Below are positions 44,646-52,215 of a stretch of 64,000 nucleotides of DNA, piece after piece. How positions within the stretch are numbered: position 1 is the stretch's first letter; each line of letters starts with the position of its first letter. The stretch spans positions 52,424 through 116,423 of the forward strand of contig CALXHG010000004.1 of the NCBI GenBank assembly GCA_944388045.1, written 5' to 3'. This DNA comes from an uncultured Clostridia bacterium (lineage in GTDB: Bacteria; Bacillota; Clostridia; TANB77; CAG-508). The notes below the pieces were generated by a model that did not search any database, was not told where the DNA came from, and saw only the letters and a program-made list of their open reading frames with translations. The translations under genes and the position numbers were made by a program.

Positions 44646-44677
44646 TGGTTTATAGGTTTTTTCCACAAAACCTAAAT
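44646..44677 (+). promoter_or_regulatory. Fatty-acid leader pseudoknot motif, copy 1
   Basis: Loop GTTTATAGGT and tail AAAACCTAAAT are conserved. The stem is short (TGG / CCA). AGGT (44654-44657) can pair with ACCT (44670-44673). AAGG follows 7 bases later, then the start codon of the acyl-CoA synthetase-like gene. Confidence 0.65.
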
Positions 44678-44697
44678 TTACAATAAGGAATAATATA

Positions 44698-46401
44698 ATG
44701 GAAAGATTATATAAATACATAGAAATAACAGATTTAAAAGACATGTTAAAAAAATCTGGACAAAAATATGGAAAAAACATTGCATATAAAATTCGTAAAG
44801 AAGAAGGAAAATACAAAACATACACACATGAAGAAGTAAGAAAAATGATAGATGGCTTAGGAACATCTCTAATAGATATGGGACTTAAAGATAAAAGAAT
44901 AGCAGTAATAGGAGAAAATCGTTTTGAATGGGAAATAGCATATTTATCAATAGTATGTGGAACAGGAATAGTAGTACCTTTAGATAAATCTTTACCAGAA
45001 AATGAATTAGAAAGTTTACTAAAACGTTCAGAAGTAGAAGCAATAATTTGTTCTGGAAAATATATAGAAACACTAAAAAAAGTAAGAAATAAAAATTTAA
45101 AATATATTATTTCAATGGATTTAGAAAAAACAGAAGATGAAATTATTTCGCAAAAAGAATTAATAGAAAAAGGTAAAAAACTTGTAGAAAATGGAGACAC
45201 AAGGTTTACAAATGCAGAAATTGATAATAAAAAAATGAGTATAATGTTATTTACATCAGGAACAACATCACAATCAAAAGCAGTTGCATTATCACATAAA
45301 AATATATGTTCAAATTTAATGGATATTGCATCAACATTAGATGTAAATTCTAAAGATATATTTTTATCATTTTTACCATTACACCACGTATTTGAATGTA
45401 CAGTTGGATTTTTATATCCACTATATATAGGAGCACAAATAGTATTTAGTGATGGAATAAGACATATTCCAGAAAACCTAAAAGAATATAAAGCATCTGT
45501 AATGGCATCAGTTCCAGCAATATATGAAAGATTATTTAAAATAGTTAGAAAGCAAATTGAAAAAAAAGGAAATTTAGAAGAAATATTAATTGAAGAAGAA
45601 AAACATAAAAATGATTCTATGGAAAATAAAAAAGCAATTTTTAAAGATTTGCATGAACTATTTGGAGGAAATATAAGATTATTTATTAGTGGTGCTGCAA
45701 GTTTAGATGCAAAAATAGAAGAAAAATTTAGAAATTTAGGTTTTAATATAGTACAAGGATATGGATTAACAGAAACATCTCCAATTGTTGCAGTAGGAAA
45801 TAACAAATATCATAAAATTGGTTCTATTGGAAAAGCACTTCCAAGTGAAGAAGTTAAATTATTAAATGTAAATAAACAAGGAATTGGAGAACTTGCTGTA
45901 AAAGGACCAAATGTAATGATAGGATATTATAAAAATAAAGAAGCAACAGAAAAAGTTTTAAAAGATGAATGGTTTCATACAGGCGATTTAGCAAAAATAG
46001 ATGAAGAAGGATATATATTTATTTGTGGAAGAAAGAAAAATGTTATAGTTTTAAAAAATGGAAAGAACATTTATCCAGAAGAAATGGAAAGTTTAATAAA
46101 TAAAGAAGATGGAATAGAAGAATCATTTATCTTTGGAAAGCAAATGTCAGAAGATCCAACAAATATAAAAATTTTTGTAAAAGTAGTTTATAATAAAGAA
46201 CATTTTGAAGGAAAAACAAAAGAAGAAATTGAAAAAGAAATAAGTAAAAAAATAAGTGAAGTTAATAAAGTAATGCCACGTTATAAAGCAATTAGAGGAA
46301 CAATTATTTCTGATGTACCTTTAATAAAAACAACTACAAACAAAATAAAAAGAGAAAAAAATTTAGAATTAATAAAAAAGGAATTTGATAAATTTGAATA
46401 A
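44698..46401 (+). CDS. AMP-binding acyl-CoA / acyl-ACP synthetase
   Basis: 567 residues. ANL-superfamily motifs are all present: the P-loop MLFTSGTTSQSKAVALSH (about 182-199), the GYGLTETSP motif (about 356-364), HTGDLAKIDEEG (about 423-434) and the C-terminal catalytic Lys region. These enzymes activate fatty acids with ATP; placed first in a fatty-acid synthesis locus, this one may charge exogenous fatty acids to CoA or directly to ACP. It has pseudoknot copy 1 in its leader and overlaps birA by a few bases. Substrate chain length cannot be judged. Confidence 0.88.
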   Translation: MERLYKYIEITDLKDMLKKSGQKYGKNIAYKIRKEEGKYKTYTHEEVRKMIDGLGTSLIDMGLKDKRIAVIGENRFEWEIAYLSIVCGTGIVVPLDKSLPENELESLLKRSEVEAIICSGKYIETLKKVRNKNLKYIISMDLEKTEDEIISQKELIEKGKKLVENGDTRFTNAEIDNKKMSIMLFTSGTTSQSKAVALSHKNICSNLMDIASTLDVNSKDIFLSFLPLHHVFECTVGFLYPLYIGAQIVFSDGIRHIPENLKEYKASVMASVPAIYERLFKIVRKQIEKKGNLEEILIEEEKHKNDSMENKKAIFKDLHELFGGNIRLFISGAASLDAKIEEKFRNLGFNIVQGYGLTETSPIVAVGNNKYHKIGSIGKALPSEEVKLLNVNKQGIGELAVKGPNVMIGYYKNKEATEKVLKDEWFHTGDLAKIDEEGYIFICGRKKNVIVLKNGKNIYPEEMESLINKEDGIEESFIFGKQMSEDPTNIKIFVKVVYNKEHFEGKTKEEIEKEISKKISEVNKVMPRYKAIRGTIISDVPLIKTTTNKIKREKNLELIKKEFDKFE

Positions 46402-47038
46402 AGAATATATTGGAAACAAGTTAGAACAATACAAAGAAATAGATTTTATACAATCAGAAAAGCCTATACGAGTAGAACAAAATAAAATAGGAAACAAAAT
46501 AGAACATTATAAAGAAATAGATTCTACACAATTAGAAATACATAGAAGAATAGAACAAAATAATATAGAAAATGGTTTGATAATAATTGCAGACAAACAA
46601 ACAAATGGAAAAGGAACACATGGTAGAATTTGGCATACAGATGAAGATAATAATATAGCATTTTCGCTTTATATAGAAACAGATTGTAAATACCCAAAAT
46701 TAGATGGAATAACAATTGAAATTTCTAAAATTATTTTAAGAGTATTTAAAAATTTATACCAAATAAATTTACAAATAAAAGAGCCAAATGATATTATATA
46801 TAATGGTAAAAAAATAGGTGGAATTTTAACAGAGTCAAAAATATTAAAAGATAAAGTAAAATATTTAGTAATTGGAATTGGAATAAATACAAATAAACAA
46901 CAATTCCCAGAAGACATAAAAAATATTGCTACATCAATAAAAAAAGAGTTTAACATAAATGTAGATAATATGTTGATTATAAAACAATTTTGCAAAGAAT
47001 TTGAAAAGCATTTAATAAGTAAAAATATTTTAATTTAA
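46394..47038 (+). CDS. birA: Biotin-[acetyl-CoA-carboxylase] ligase with duplicated N-terminus
   Basis: About 214 residues. The biotin ligase core is clear: ADKQTNGKGTHGRIWHT, the KEPNDIIYNGKKIGGILTE region with the catalytic KWPND-like segment, and VIGIGINTN. There is no N-terminal DNA-binding domain, so it is a ligase only, not a repressor. It attaches biotin to AccB, whose gene is downstream. Odd: the first 26 residues of the catalytic domain are present twice (IGNKLEQYKEIDFIQ... then IGNKIEHYKEIDSTQ...), encoded by a 78-bp direct duplication (46409-46486 and 46487-46564). TTG 46394 fits AAAGGA at 11 bases; TTG 46385 is an alternative. Confidence 0.88.
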   Translation: MNKEYIGNKLEQYKEIDFIQSEKPIRVEQNKIGNKIEHYKEIDSTQLEIHRRIEQNNIENGLIIIADKQTNGKGTHGRIWHTDEDNNIAFSLYIETDCKYPKLDGITIEISKIILRVFKNLYQINLQIKEPNDIIYNGKKIGGILTESKILKDKVKYLVIGIGINTNKQQFPEDIKNIATSIKKEFNINVDNMLIIKQFCKEFEKHLISKNILI

Positions 47039-47089
47039 TATAAGATTAAGAATGTAAGTCAATTTATTTGCAACATAAAAATAATAAAT

Positions 47090-47122
47090 AAGGTTTATAG
47101 GTAACCTTTTAAAAACTTAAAT
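47090..47122 (+). promoter_or_regulatory. Fatty-acid leader pseudoknot motif, copy 2 (fabD)
   Basis: Stem AAGGTT / AACCTT (47090-47095 / 47103-47108), loop with TATAGGT; tail AAAACTTAAAT carries the only change in the tail (C to T), which still pairs with AGGT as G-U. AAGGAG follows 9 bases later. Confidence 0.75.
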
Positions 47123-47143
47123 ATATTTTACAAGGAGTTTTAA

Positions 47144-48079
47144 ATGAAAATAGGATTTTTATTTCCAGGTCAAGGTTCACAAAGTATTGGAATGGGAAAA
47201 GATTTATATGACAAATATGAAGAAATAAGAGAAGTATATAAAAAAGTACATGAATTAACAGGAATAGATGTAGAAAAACTTACATTTGAAGGACCAGAAG
47301 AAGAATTAAACAAAACAGCAAATACACAAATGTGTATTTTAACAATGAGTTTAGCAATATTAAAAATTCTAGAAAAAAATAATATAAAAGCAGAAGTATC
47401 AGCAGGATTAAGCTTAGGAGAATATTCAGCATTAATTTATAGTGGAATATTAAGTTTTGAAGAAGGAGTTAAGTTAGTACAAAAACGTGGAGAGTTTATG
47501 CAAAACTTAGTACCAGATGGGGAATGGTTAATGTCTGCAATTTTAGGAATGAATGAAGAACAAGTTAATGAAGTTTGCTCAAAAGTTACAAAAGGATTTG
47601 CTACACCAGTAAACTTTAACTGTCCAGGTCAAATAGTAATATCTGGAGATAAAGAAGGAGTTACAGAAGCAGGAATAATTGCAAAAGAAATGGGAGCAAA
47701 AAAAGTTAGAGAATTAAAAACAGCTGGACCATTTCACACAATTAAATTAGAAAAAGCTTCAATAGAATTAAAAAAATATCTAGAAAATGTAAAAATTAAT
47801 TCAGGAAAATCTTTAGTAGTAAAAAATATAAATGCAGATATTTATAAAAAAGAAGATGATATTAAACAAATATTAGCAAACCATATAACTCATCCAGTAA
47901 GATTTTCTGATAGTTTACAAAAAATGATAGATTTAGGAGTAGATACTTTTATAGAAATTGGACCAGGAAAAACATTATCGGGCTTTGTTAAAAAAATAGA
48001 AACAGAAAAAGAAATAAATATTTTAAATATTAATAATGTAGAAACATTAGATAATGTTTTAAATAATTTAATAAAATAG
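47144..48079 (+). CDS. fabD: Malonyl-CoA:ACP transacylase
   Basis: 311 residues, the family's usual size. It begins MKIGFLFPGQGSQSIGMG and has the nucleophile motif GLSLGEYSA (Ser about 90), the conserved GPFHT His (about 202) and the final FIEIGPGKTLSGFVKK segment. It moves malonyl groups from CoA to ACP, the feed step of chain elongation. The gene has pseudoknot copy 2 and AAGGAG before the ATG. Confidence 0.97.
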   Translation: MKIGFLFPGQGSQSIGMGKDLYDKYEEIREVYKKVHELTGIDVEKLTFEGPEEELNKTANTQMCILTMSLAILKILEKNNIKAEVSAGLSLGEYSALIYSGILSFEEGVKLVQKRGEFMQNLVPDGEWLMSAILGMNEEQVNEVCSKVTKGFATPVNFNCPGQIVISGDKEGVTEAGIIAKEMGAKKVRELKTAGPFHTIKLEKASIELKKYLENVKINSGKSLVVKNINADIYKKEDDIKQILANHITHPVRFSDSLQKMIDLGVDTFIEIGPGKTLSGFVKKIETEKEINILNINNVETLDNVLNNLIK

Positions 48080-48149
48080 GAAACAATAAGAAATTTTAGT
48101 TTTCGCAACTCAAAGTGAAAATAAAATTTTAAATATAAAAAATTTAATT
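48080..48149 (+). promoter_or_regulatory. fabG leader element shared with folA
   Basis: About 70 bases align with 20418-20487 before folA. In this copy AAATTTTA (48091-48098) pairs with TAAAATTT (48122-48129) and TTTTC with GAAAA inside it. fabG lacks the pseudoknot motif of the neighbouring genes and has this instead. Confidence 0.45.
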
Positions 48150-48175
48150 TTCAAAAGAAAGGAATGGAATTTATT

Positions 48176-48919
48176 ATGGAAAATATCAAAAAAGTTGCTT
48201 TAATTACAGGAGCTACAAGAGGAATAGGAAAACAAATTGCAATAACACTTGCAAAAGAGGGATATAATATTGCATTAAATTACAGAAAAGAAAACGAAGA
48301 TTTAGAAAATGCAAAAAAAGAGATAACAGAATTAGGAGTACGAGTATTAGCAGTTCAAGGTGATGTATCTAAATATGAAGATTGTGAGAGATTTGTTAAA
48401 GAAATAATAGAAAAATTTGGACATATAGATGTTTTAGTAAATAATGCAGGAATAACAAGAGATTGTTTATTAATCAGAATGAAAGAAGAAGATTTTAAAC
48501 AAGTTATAGATACAAATTTAGGTGGAACATATAATGTTACAAAAAATGTTATAAGCTATATGATGAAAGCACATAGTGGTAGAATAATAAATATTTCTTC
48601 TGTTGTAGGAATAGTAGGAAATGCAGGACAAACAAATTATTCTGCATCAAAAGCAGGAATAATAGGATTTACAAAAAGTTTAGCAAAAGAGGTTGCATCA
48701 AGAAATATTTTAGTTAATGCAATTGCACCAGGATTTATAGAAACAGATATGACAGGTGTATTAAAAGAAGAAATAAAAAATGAAATTGCAAAAAATATTC
48801 CAATGAAAAGAATGGGTTCTGCACAAGAAGTTGCAAAAGTAGTAAAATTCTTAACATCTGATGATAGTTCTTATATTACAGGTCAAGTAATAAATGTTGA
48901 CGGCGGAATGGTTATGTAA
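48176..48919 (+). CDS. fabG: 3-oxoacyl-ACP reductase
   Basis: 247 residues, standard for FabG. It has the Rossmann motif TGATRGIGK (about 12-20), the NNAG motif, the catalytic triad Ser ~142, Tyr ~155 and Lys ~159 (YSASK in NYSASKAG), and the closing ITGQVINVDGGMVM. It performs the first NADPH-dependent reduction in the cycle. ATG 48176 is chosen because AAAGGA is 12 bases upstream; the ATG at 48164 abuts it. Confidence 0.97.
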   Translation: MENIKKVALITGATRGIGKQIAITLAKEGYNIALNYRKENEDLENAKKEITELGVRVLAVQGDVSKYEDCERFVKEIIEKFGHIDVLVNNAGITRDCLLIRMKEEDFKQVIDTNLGGTYNVTKNVISYMMKAHSGRIINISSVVGIVGNAGQTNYSASKAGIIGFTKSLAKEVASRNILVNAIAPGFIETDMTGVLKEEIKNEIAKNIPMKRMGSAQEVAKVVKFLTSDDSSYITGQVINVDGGMVM

Positions 48920-49008
48920 AAATAGAAAAAATTATTTTTTGATGATTTGGAATAAAACATTTTAGCTCAAACAGATTTGAAATACTAGTTTGTTGAGATT
49001 ATATAAAT

Positions 49009-49036
49009 TGGTTTATAGGTACCATAAAACCTAAAT
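49009..49036 (+). promoter_or_regulatory. Fatty-acid leader pseudoknot motif, copy 3 (fabF)
   Basis: Stem TGGT / ACCA (49009-49012 / 49021-49024), loop TTATAGGT, tail AAAACCTAAAT; AGGT 49017-49020 can pair with ACCT 49029-49032. AGAGGA follows before the fabF start. Confidence 0.75.
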
Positions 49037-49061
49037 AAATAAAAAGAGGATTGGATTAAAA

Positions 49062-50303
49062 ATGGAAAAAAGAGTTGTAATAACAGGTATTGGAGCAATT
49101 ACACCAATAGGAAAAAATGTAAAAGAAACATGGCAAGGAATTTTAGACCAAAAATGTGGAATAGATAATATTACATTATTTGACACAAGTACATTTAAAA
49201 CAAAATTTGCAGGAGAAGTAAAAAACTATAATCCACAAGATTATTTTGATTTAAAACAATCAAAAAGATTAGACAGAAGTTCTCAATTTGCAATAATTGC
49301 TGCAAAAGAAGCTTTTGAAGATAGTGGAATTAATGCAGAAAATACAGATTTTAACAGAATAGGGGTATTTGTAAGCTCAGGAATTGCAGGATTAACAACA
49401 ATTCAAGAACAATGTTTTACATGTTTTGAAAAAGGACATAACAGAATTTCTCCAATGTTTATTCCAATGACAATAGCAAATATGCCAGCTGGAAATATAG
49501 CTATTGAATTAGGTGCAAAAGGAGAATCTATTTCAATTGTATCTGCTTGTGCATCTTCAACACATGCTATAGGTGAAGCTTTTAGAAATATTAGAGATGG
49601 TTTTGAAGATGTTATAATTGCAGGAGGAACAGAGGCATCTATTTGTGAAATAGGAATAGCAGGTTTTGAAAACATGAAAGCATTAACAAATGAAACAACA
49701 GATAAAAATAGGGCAAGTATTCCATTTGATAAACAAAGAAGCGGATTTGTAATGGGAGAAGGTGCAGGAATTTTAATTCTAGAAGAATTAGAACATGCAC
49801 AAAAAAGAGGAGCTAAAATTTATGCAGAAATTGTAGGATATGGTGCAACATCTGATGCATACCATATAACATCACCATCACCAGATGGAGAAGGTGCTTC
49901 TAGAGCAATGGTTAGAGCAATGGAAAGTGCAAATATAAAACCAGAAGATGTAGATTATATAAATGCACATGGAACATCAACACATTTAAATGATTTGTGT
50001 GAAACAATGGCAATAAAAAAAGCTTTTGGAGAGTCTGCAAATAAAGTAATGGTAAGTTCTACAAAAGGAAATATAGGACATTTATTAGGAGCAGCAGGAG
50101 GAGTTGAAGCAATATTCTGTACAAAAGCATTAGAAACAGGAAAAGTACCTCCAACAATAAATTATAAAGAAAAAGATGAAGAATGTGATTTAGATATAGT
50201 TCCAAATGAAGTAAGAGATGCAGACTTAAAATTAGTAATGTCAAATTCATTAGGCTTTGGTGGACATAATGCAAGTATAATATTAAAAAAATTTACTTTG
50301 TAA
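49062..50303 (+). CDS. fabF: 3-oxoacyl-ACP synthase II
   Basis: 413 residues, normal for FabF. The catalytic Cys is in SACASSTHAIG (about 163-167), the two His in NAHGTSTHLND (about 303) and GNIGHLLGAAGG (about 340). It condenses malonyl-ACP with the growing chain and, in FabF, governs unsaturated chain extension and temperature response. No fabH is in the window, so the initiating synthase is elsewhere. Confidence 0.97.
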   Translation: MEKRVVITGIGAITPIGKNVKETWQGILDQKCGIDNITLFDTSTFKTKFAGEVKNYNPQDYFDLKQSKRLDRSSQFAIIAAKEAFEDSGINAENTDFNRIGVFVSSGIAGLTTIQEQCFTCFEKGHNRISPMFIPMTIANMPAGNIAIELGAKGESISIVSACASSTHAIGEAFRNIRDGFEDVIIAGGTEASICEIGIAGFENMKALTNETTDKNRASIPFDKQRSGFVMGEGAGILILEELEHAQKRGAKIYAEIVGYGATSDAYHITSPSPDGEGASRAMVRAMESANIKPEDVDYINAHGTSTHLNDLCETMAIKKAFGESANKVMVSSTKGNIGHLLGAAGGVEAIFCTKALETGKVPPTINYKEKDEECDLDIVPNEVRDADLKLVMSNSLGFGGHNASIILKKFTL

Positions 50304-50311
50304 AATATTAT

Positions 50312-50347
50312 TATGGTTTATAGGTAAATCCATATAAAAACCTAAAT
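50312..50347 (+). promoter_or_regulatory. Fatty-acid leader pseudoknot motif, copy 4 (accB)
   Basis: Five-bp stem TATGG / CCATA (50312-50316 / 50330-50334), loop with TTTATAGGT, tail AAAACCTAAAT; AGGT 50322-50325 pairs with ACCT 50340-50343. Only 8 bases separate it from the fabF stop codon, which leaves no room for a separate promoter. Confidence 0.8.
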
Positions 50348-50371
50348 TTTATAATACAAGGAATGTAAAAA

Positions 50372-50818
50372 ATGAATTACGAAGACATAAAAAAATTAAT
50401 TGAAGATATGGGAAATTCAAAACTAACAGAAATAAATATTGATTTTCCAGATGGTACAAGAATTGGAATGAAAAAAGATAAAGAAGTGCAAATAATAGAA
50501 AGAACAACAAGCCAAATTGTACAATCACAACCTGTAGTTGAAAAAACAGAAAATAAACAAGAAAGTGAAACAAAAGAAGAACAAGGAAATATTGTAAAAT
50601 CACCAATGGTAGGAACATTTTATTTAAGACCAGACCCTAATTCTGCACCATATGTAGAAGTTGGTAAAACTGTAAAAAAAGGTGATGTATTATGTATTAT
50701 AGAAGCCATGAAATTAATGAACGAAATAGAATCAGAATTTGATGGAACAATAGCAGAAATACTAGTTGAAGATGGGGAAATGGTAGAATACGGAAAACCA
50801 TTATTTAGAATTAGATAA
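50372..50818 (+). CDS. accB: Biotin carboxyl carrier protein of acetyl-CoA carboxylase
   Basis: 148 residues. An N-terminal helical part, a Gln/Glu-rich linker (about 50-75) and a biotinyl domain with the signature IEAMKLMNEI (about 110-119), whose Lys carries biotin. It also holds the PMVGTFYLRPDP thumb motif. It carries the carboxyl group between AccC and AccAD; BirA for its modification is encoded upstream. Confidence 0.97.
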   Translation: MNYEDIKKLIEDMGNSKLTEINIDFPDGTRIGMKKDKEVQIIERTTSQIVQSQPVVEKTENKQESETKEEQGNIVKSPMVGTFYLRPDPNSAPYVEVGKTVKKGDVLCIIEAMKLMNEIESEFDGTIAEILVEDGEMVEYGKPLFRIR

Positions 50819-50924
50819 GATATTTTTTATAGAAATTAATATTTGAAAATAATATATTATAAACTAATAATTACAAAAAATATATTATAAAACAATGATT
50901 ATATATTTTTATGCACTATTTATA

Positions 50925-50959
50925 AGAGTTTATAGGTAAAACTCTATGAAAACCTAAAT
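50925..50959 (+). promoter_or_regulatory. Fatty-acid leader pseudoknot motif, copy 5 (fabZ)
   Basis: Six-bp stem AGAGTT / AACTCT (50925-50930 / 50940-50945), different in sequence from every other copy but fully paired; loop TATAGGT, tail AAAACCTAAAT. AGGT 50934-50937 pairs with ACCT 50952-50955. This copy gives the clearest covariation. Confidence 0.8.
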
Positions 50960-50968
50960 ATGTGATAT

Positions 50969-51011
50969 AAGGAGAAAGTTATATTTAATATAAATATAAC
51001 TTATAAATAAA
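50969..51011 (+). promoter_or_regulatory. Hairpin between ribosome site and start codon of fabZ
   Basis: AAGGAG (50969-50974) is 37 bases before the ATG at 51012. An 11-bp perfect hairpin (50976-50986 / 50992-51002, arm AAGTTATATTT, loop AATAT) occupies the gap; without it the spacing is 10. No start codon is available closer to the ribosome site. Confidence 0.75.
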
Positions 51012-51437
51012 ATGTTAAATAAAGAACAAATAAAAGAAATAATACCACAAAGAGAACCATTTTTGATGATAGATGAAGTTGAAGAATATGTACCAGGAGA
51101 AAGTGCTATAGCATATAAAAATGTAGACGAAAATGAATGGTATTTTAAAGGACATTTCCCAGGAAATCCAATAATGCCAGGAGTATTAATTACAGAGAGT
51201 TTAGCACAAGCTGGAGCAATAGCAATATTAAGTATGCCAGAAAATAAAGGAAAAAATGCTTTATTTGGTGGAATAGATAAAATGAAATTCAAAAAAATGG
51301 TAGTTCCAGGAGATAGACTAAAATTAGAGGTAAAAATAATAAAAAGAAAAGGTCCAGTAGGAATTGGAGAGGCAATTGCAACAGTAAATGATAAAGTTGT
51401 AGCAAAAGGAGAATTAACTTTTGCAGTTGTTGGATAA
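51012..51437 (+). CDS. fabZ: 3-hydroxyacyl-ACP dehydratase
   Basis: 141 residues, the family's normal size. The hot-dog fold active site is clear: His in GHFPGNPIMPGVL (about 48-60) and Glu in ESLAQAGA (about 63-70). It removes water from 3-hydroxyacyl-ACP to give trans-2-enoyl-ACP, the substrate of FabI. The gene has both a pseudoknot copy and a hairpin between the ribosome site and the start. Confidence 0.97.
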   Translation: MLNKEQIKEIIPQREPFLMIDEVEEYVPGESAIAYKNVDENEWYFKGHFPGNPIMPGVLITESLAQAGAIAILSMPENKGKNALFGGIDKMKFKKMVVPGDRLKLEVKIIKRKGPVGIGEAIATVNDKVVAKGELTFAVVG

Positions 51438-51531
51438 TAATTAAATAATTGCTAAATTAATAATATATAAAATATTATTTTAACAATAAGTTAGATGAAA
51501 TATATAACTAAAATAATTAGGACAAATTAAA

Positions 51532-51558
51532 TGGAGGGCTGCAGTGCAACCCTCCAAG
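51532..51558 (-). terminator. Terminator of the small islet gene
   Basis: GGAGGG and CCCTCC with a TGCA/TGCA inner pairing: a GC-rich stem, about 70 bases after the stop codon of the minus-strand islet gene; a weak T-rich stretch follows on the minus strand. Confidence 0.6.
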
Positions 51559-51629
51559 GCAGATAAAAATCATAAGAAATCCTCTTTCCACATCATTTTA
51601 ATGTTAGTTTACTGTTTGAGGATGGTAAA

Positions 51630-51899
51630 TTACAGTTTAACATGGATGTTAACAGTAATTTTCATCTCGTCGCTGGAGCACTTAAACTCAAGAGATTTCC
51701 GGATCTCCTGACCTTTGTGGAGATATCCAGAGTTGATAAGAATAGTGTTGATGCTCTGACTCTGGAAAATTTCCTCAAGTTTAAGCTGAAAATCTTGAGG
51801 TAATTTGCCTCCATTATTAGCAACGATGTCATCTAACTGTTTCTCCAAAGAGGGACAATCATCTGCCAATTTGAAAAACTCATAGTTCTCAGATAACAT
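51630..51899 (-). CDS. Hypothetical protein, foreign-composition islet
   Basis: 89 residues starting MLSENYEFFKLADDCPSLEKQL; soluble, mixed helix and strand, no membrane span and no family I recognise. GGAGGTG stands before the ATG at 51899 and a promoter is at 51965-51993. The codon choice is visibly richer in G and C (CTC, CTG, TCC, GAG) than in the surrounding genes. It lies on the minus strand inside the plus-strand fatty-acid locus between fabZ and accC with its own promoter and terminator: a single-gene insertion. Confidence 0.75.
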   Translation of the reverse strand: MLSENYEFFKLADDCPSLEKQLDDIVANNGGKLPQDFQLKLEEIFQSQSINTILINSGYLHKGQEIRKSLEFKCSSDEMKITVNIHVKL

Positions 51900-51964
51900 A
51901 AAGTACACCTCCAATGCAAACTTTTCTAAGAGAGTTTTTCTAGCAACAAATATTGCTTAAAATA

Positions 51965-51993
51965 ATTATACCATATATAATGGATAAAAGCAA
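51965..51993 (-). promoter_or_regulatory. Promoter of the islet gene
   Basis: On the minus strand TTGCTT (51993-51988) and consensus TATAAT (51970-51965) with a 17-base spacer. Confidence 0.75.
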
Positions 51994-52121
51994 AAAATTA
52001 CTTTTTTGGACTTTATGCGAGTTATTTCAGTTCATTAAAAATTTTTATATATTAATAATAAATAAATTTCTCGACTCAATACGGAAATATAAGAATTTCT
52101 AAAATAATTTTATGGCACAAT

Positions 52122-52157
52122 AAGGTTTATAGGTAGCCCTTTTATAAAAACCTAAAT
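52122..52157 (+). promoter_or_regulatory. Fatty-acid leader pseudoknot motif, copy 6 (accC)
   Basis: Stem AAGG / CCTT (52122-52125 / 52138-52141), loop TTTATAGGTAGC, tail AAAACCTAAAT; AGGT 52131-52134 pairs with ACCT 52150-52153. AAGGAG follows 10 bases later. Confidence 0.75.
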
Positions 52158-52167
52158 ATATTTATAC

Positions 52168-52215
52168 AAGGAGTAGTTATAGTTTTTTCACTTGAAGAAA
52201 CTATAGAATTAAAAG
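52168..52215 (+). promoter_or_regulatory. Hairpin between ribosome site and start codon of accC
   Basis: AAGGAG (52168-52173) is 42 bases before the ATG at 52216. A 12-bp hairpin (52178-52189 / 52194-52205, one G-U pair, loop ACTT) lies between; without it the spacing is 14. No alternative in-frame start is present. Confidence 0.75.

Larger units (their letters stand above)
51900..52215. other. Intergenic region between islet gene and accC
   Basis: 316 bases. It carries the islet promoter (51965-51993), AT-rich spacer to about 52120, then pseudoknot copy 6 and the accC ribosome-site hairpin. Confidence 0.7.

Noticed and set aside
44577..45806. 409-codon open frame on the minus strand over the acyl-CoA synthetase gene
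   Set aside because: It is the antisense shadow of a well-conserved AMP-binding enzyme; low-complexity Phe/Ser/Ile-rich product, no ribosome site, no family resemblance.
50925..50959. The fatty-acid leader motif being a preQ1-I riboswitch
   Set aside because: The architecture (short stem, loop, A-rich tail pairing with loop) is alike, but the loop lacks the conserved ligand-contacting sequence and the genes are not queuosine genes.
51630..51914. A longer islet protein starting MEVYF at TTG 51914
   Set aside because: That TTG directly precedes the GAGGTG ribosome site itself; the ATG at 51899 is correctly spaced.
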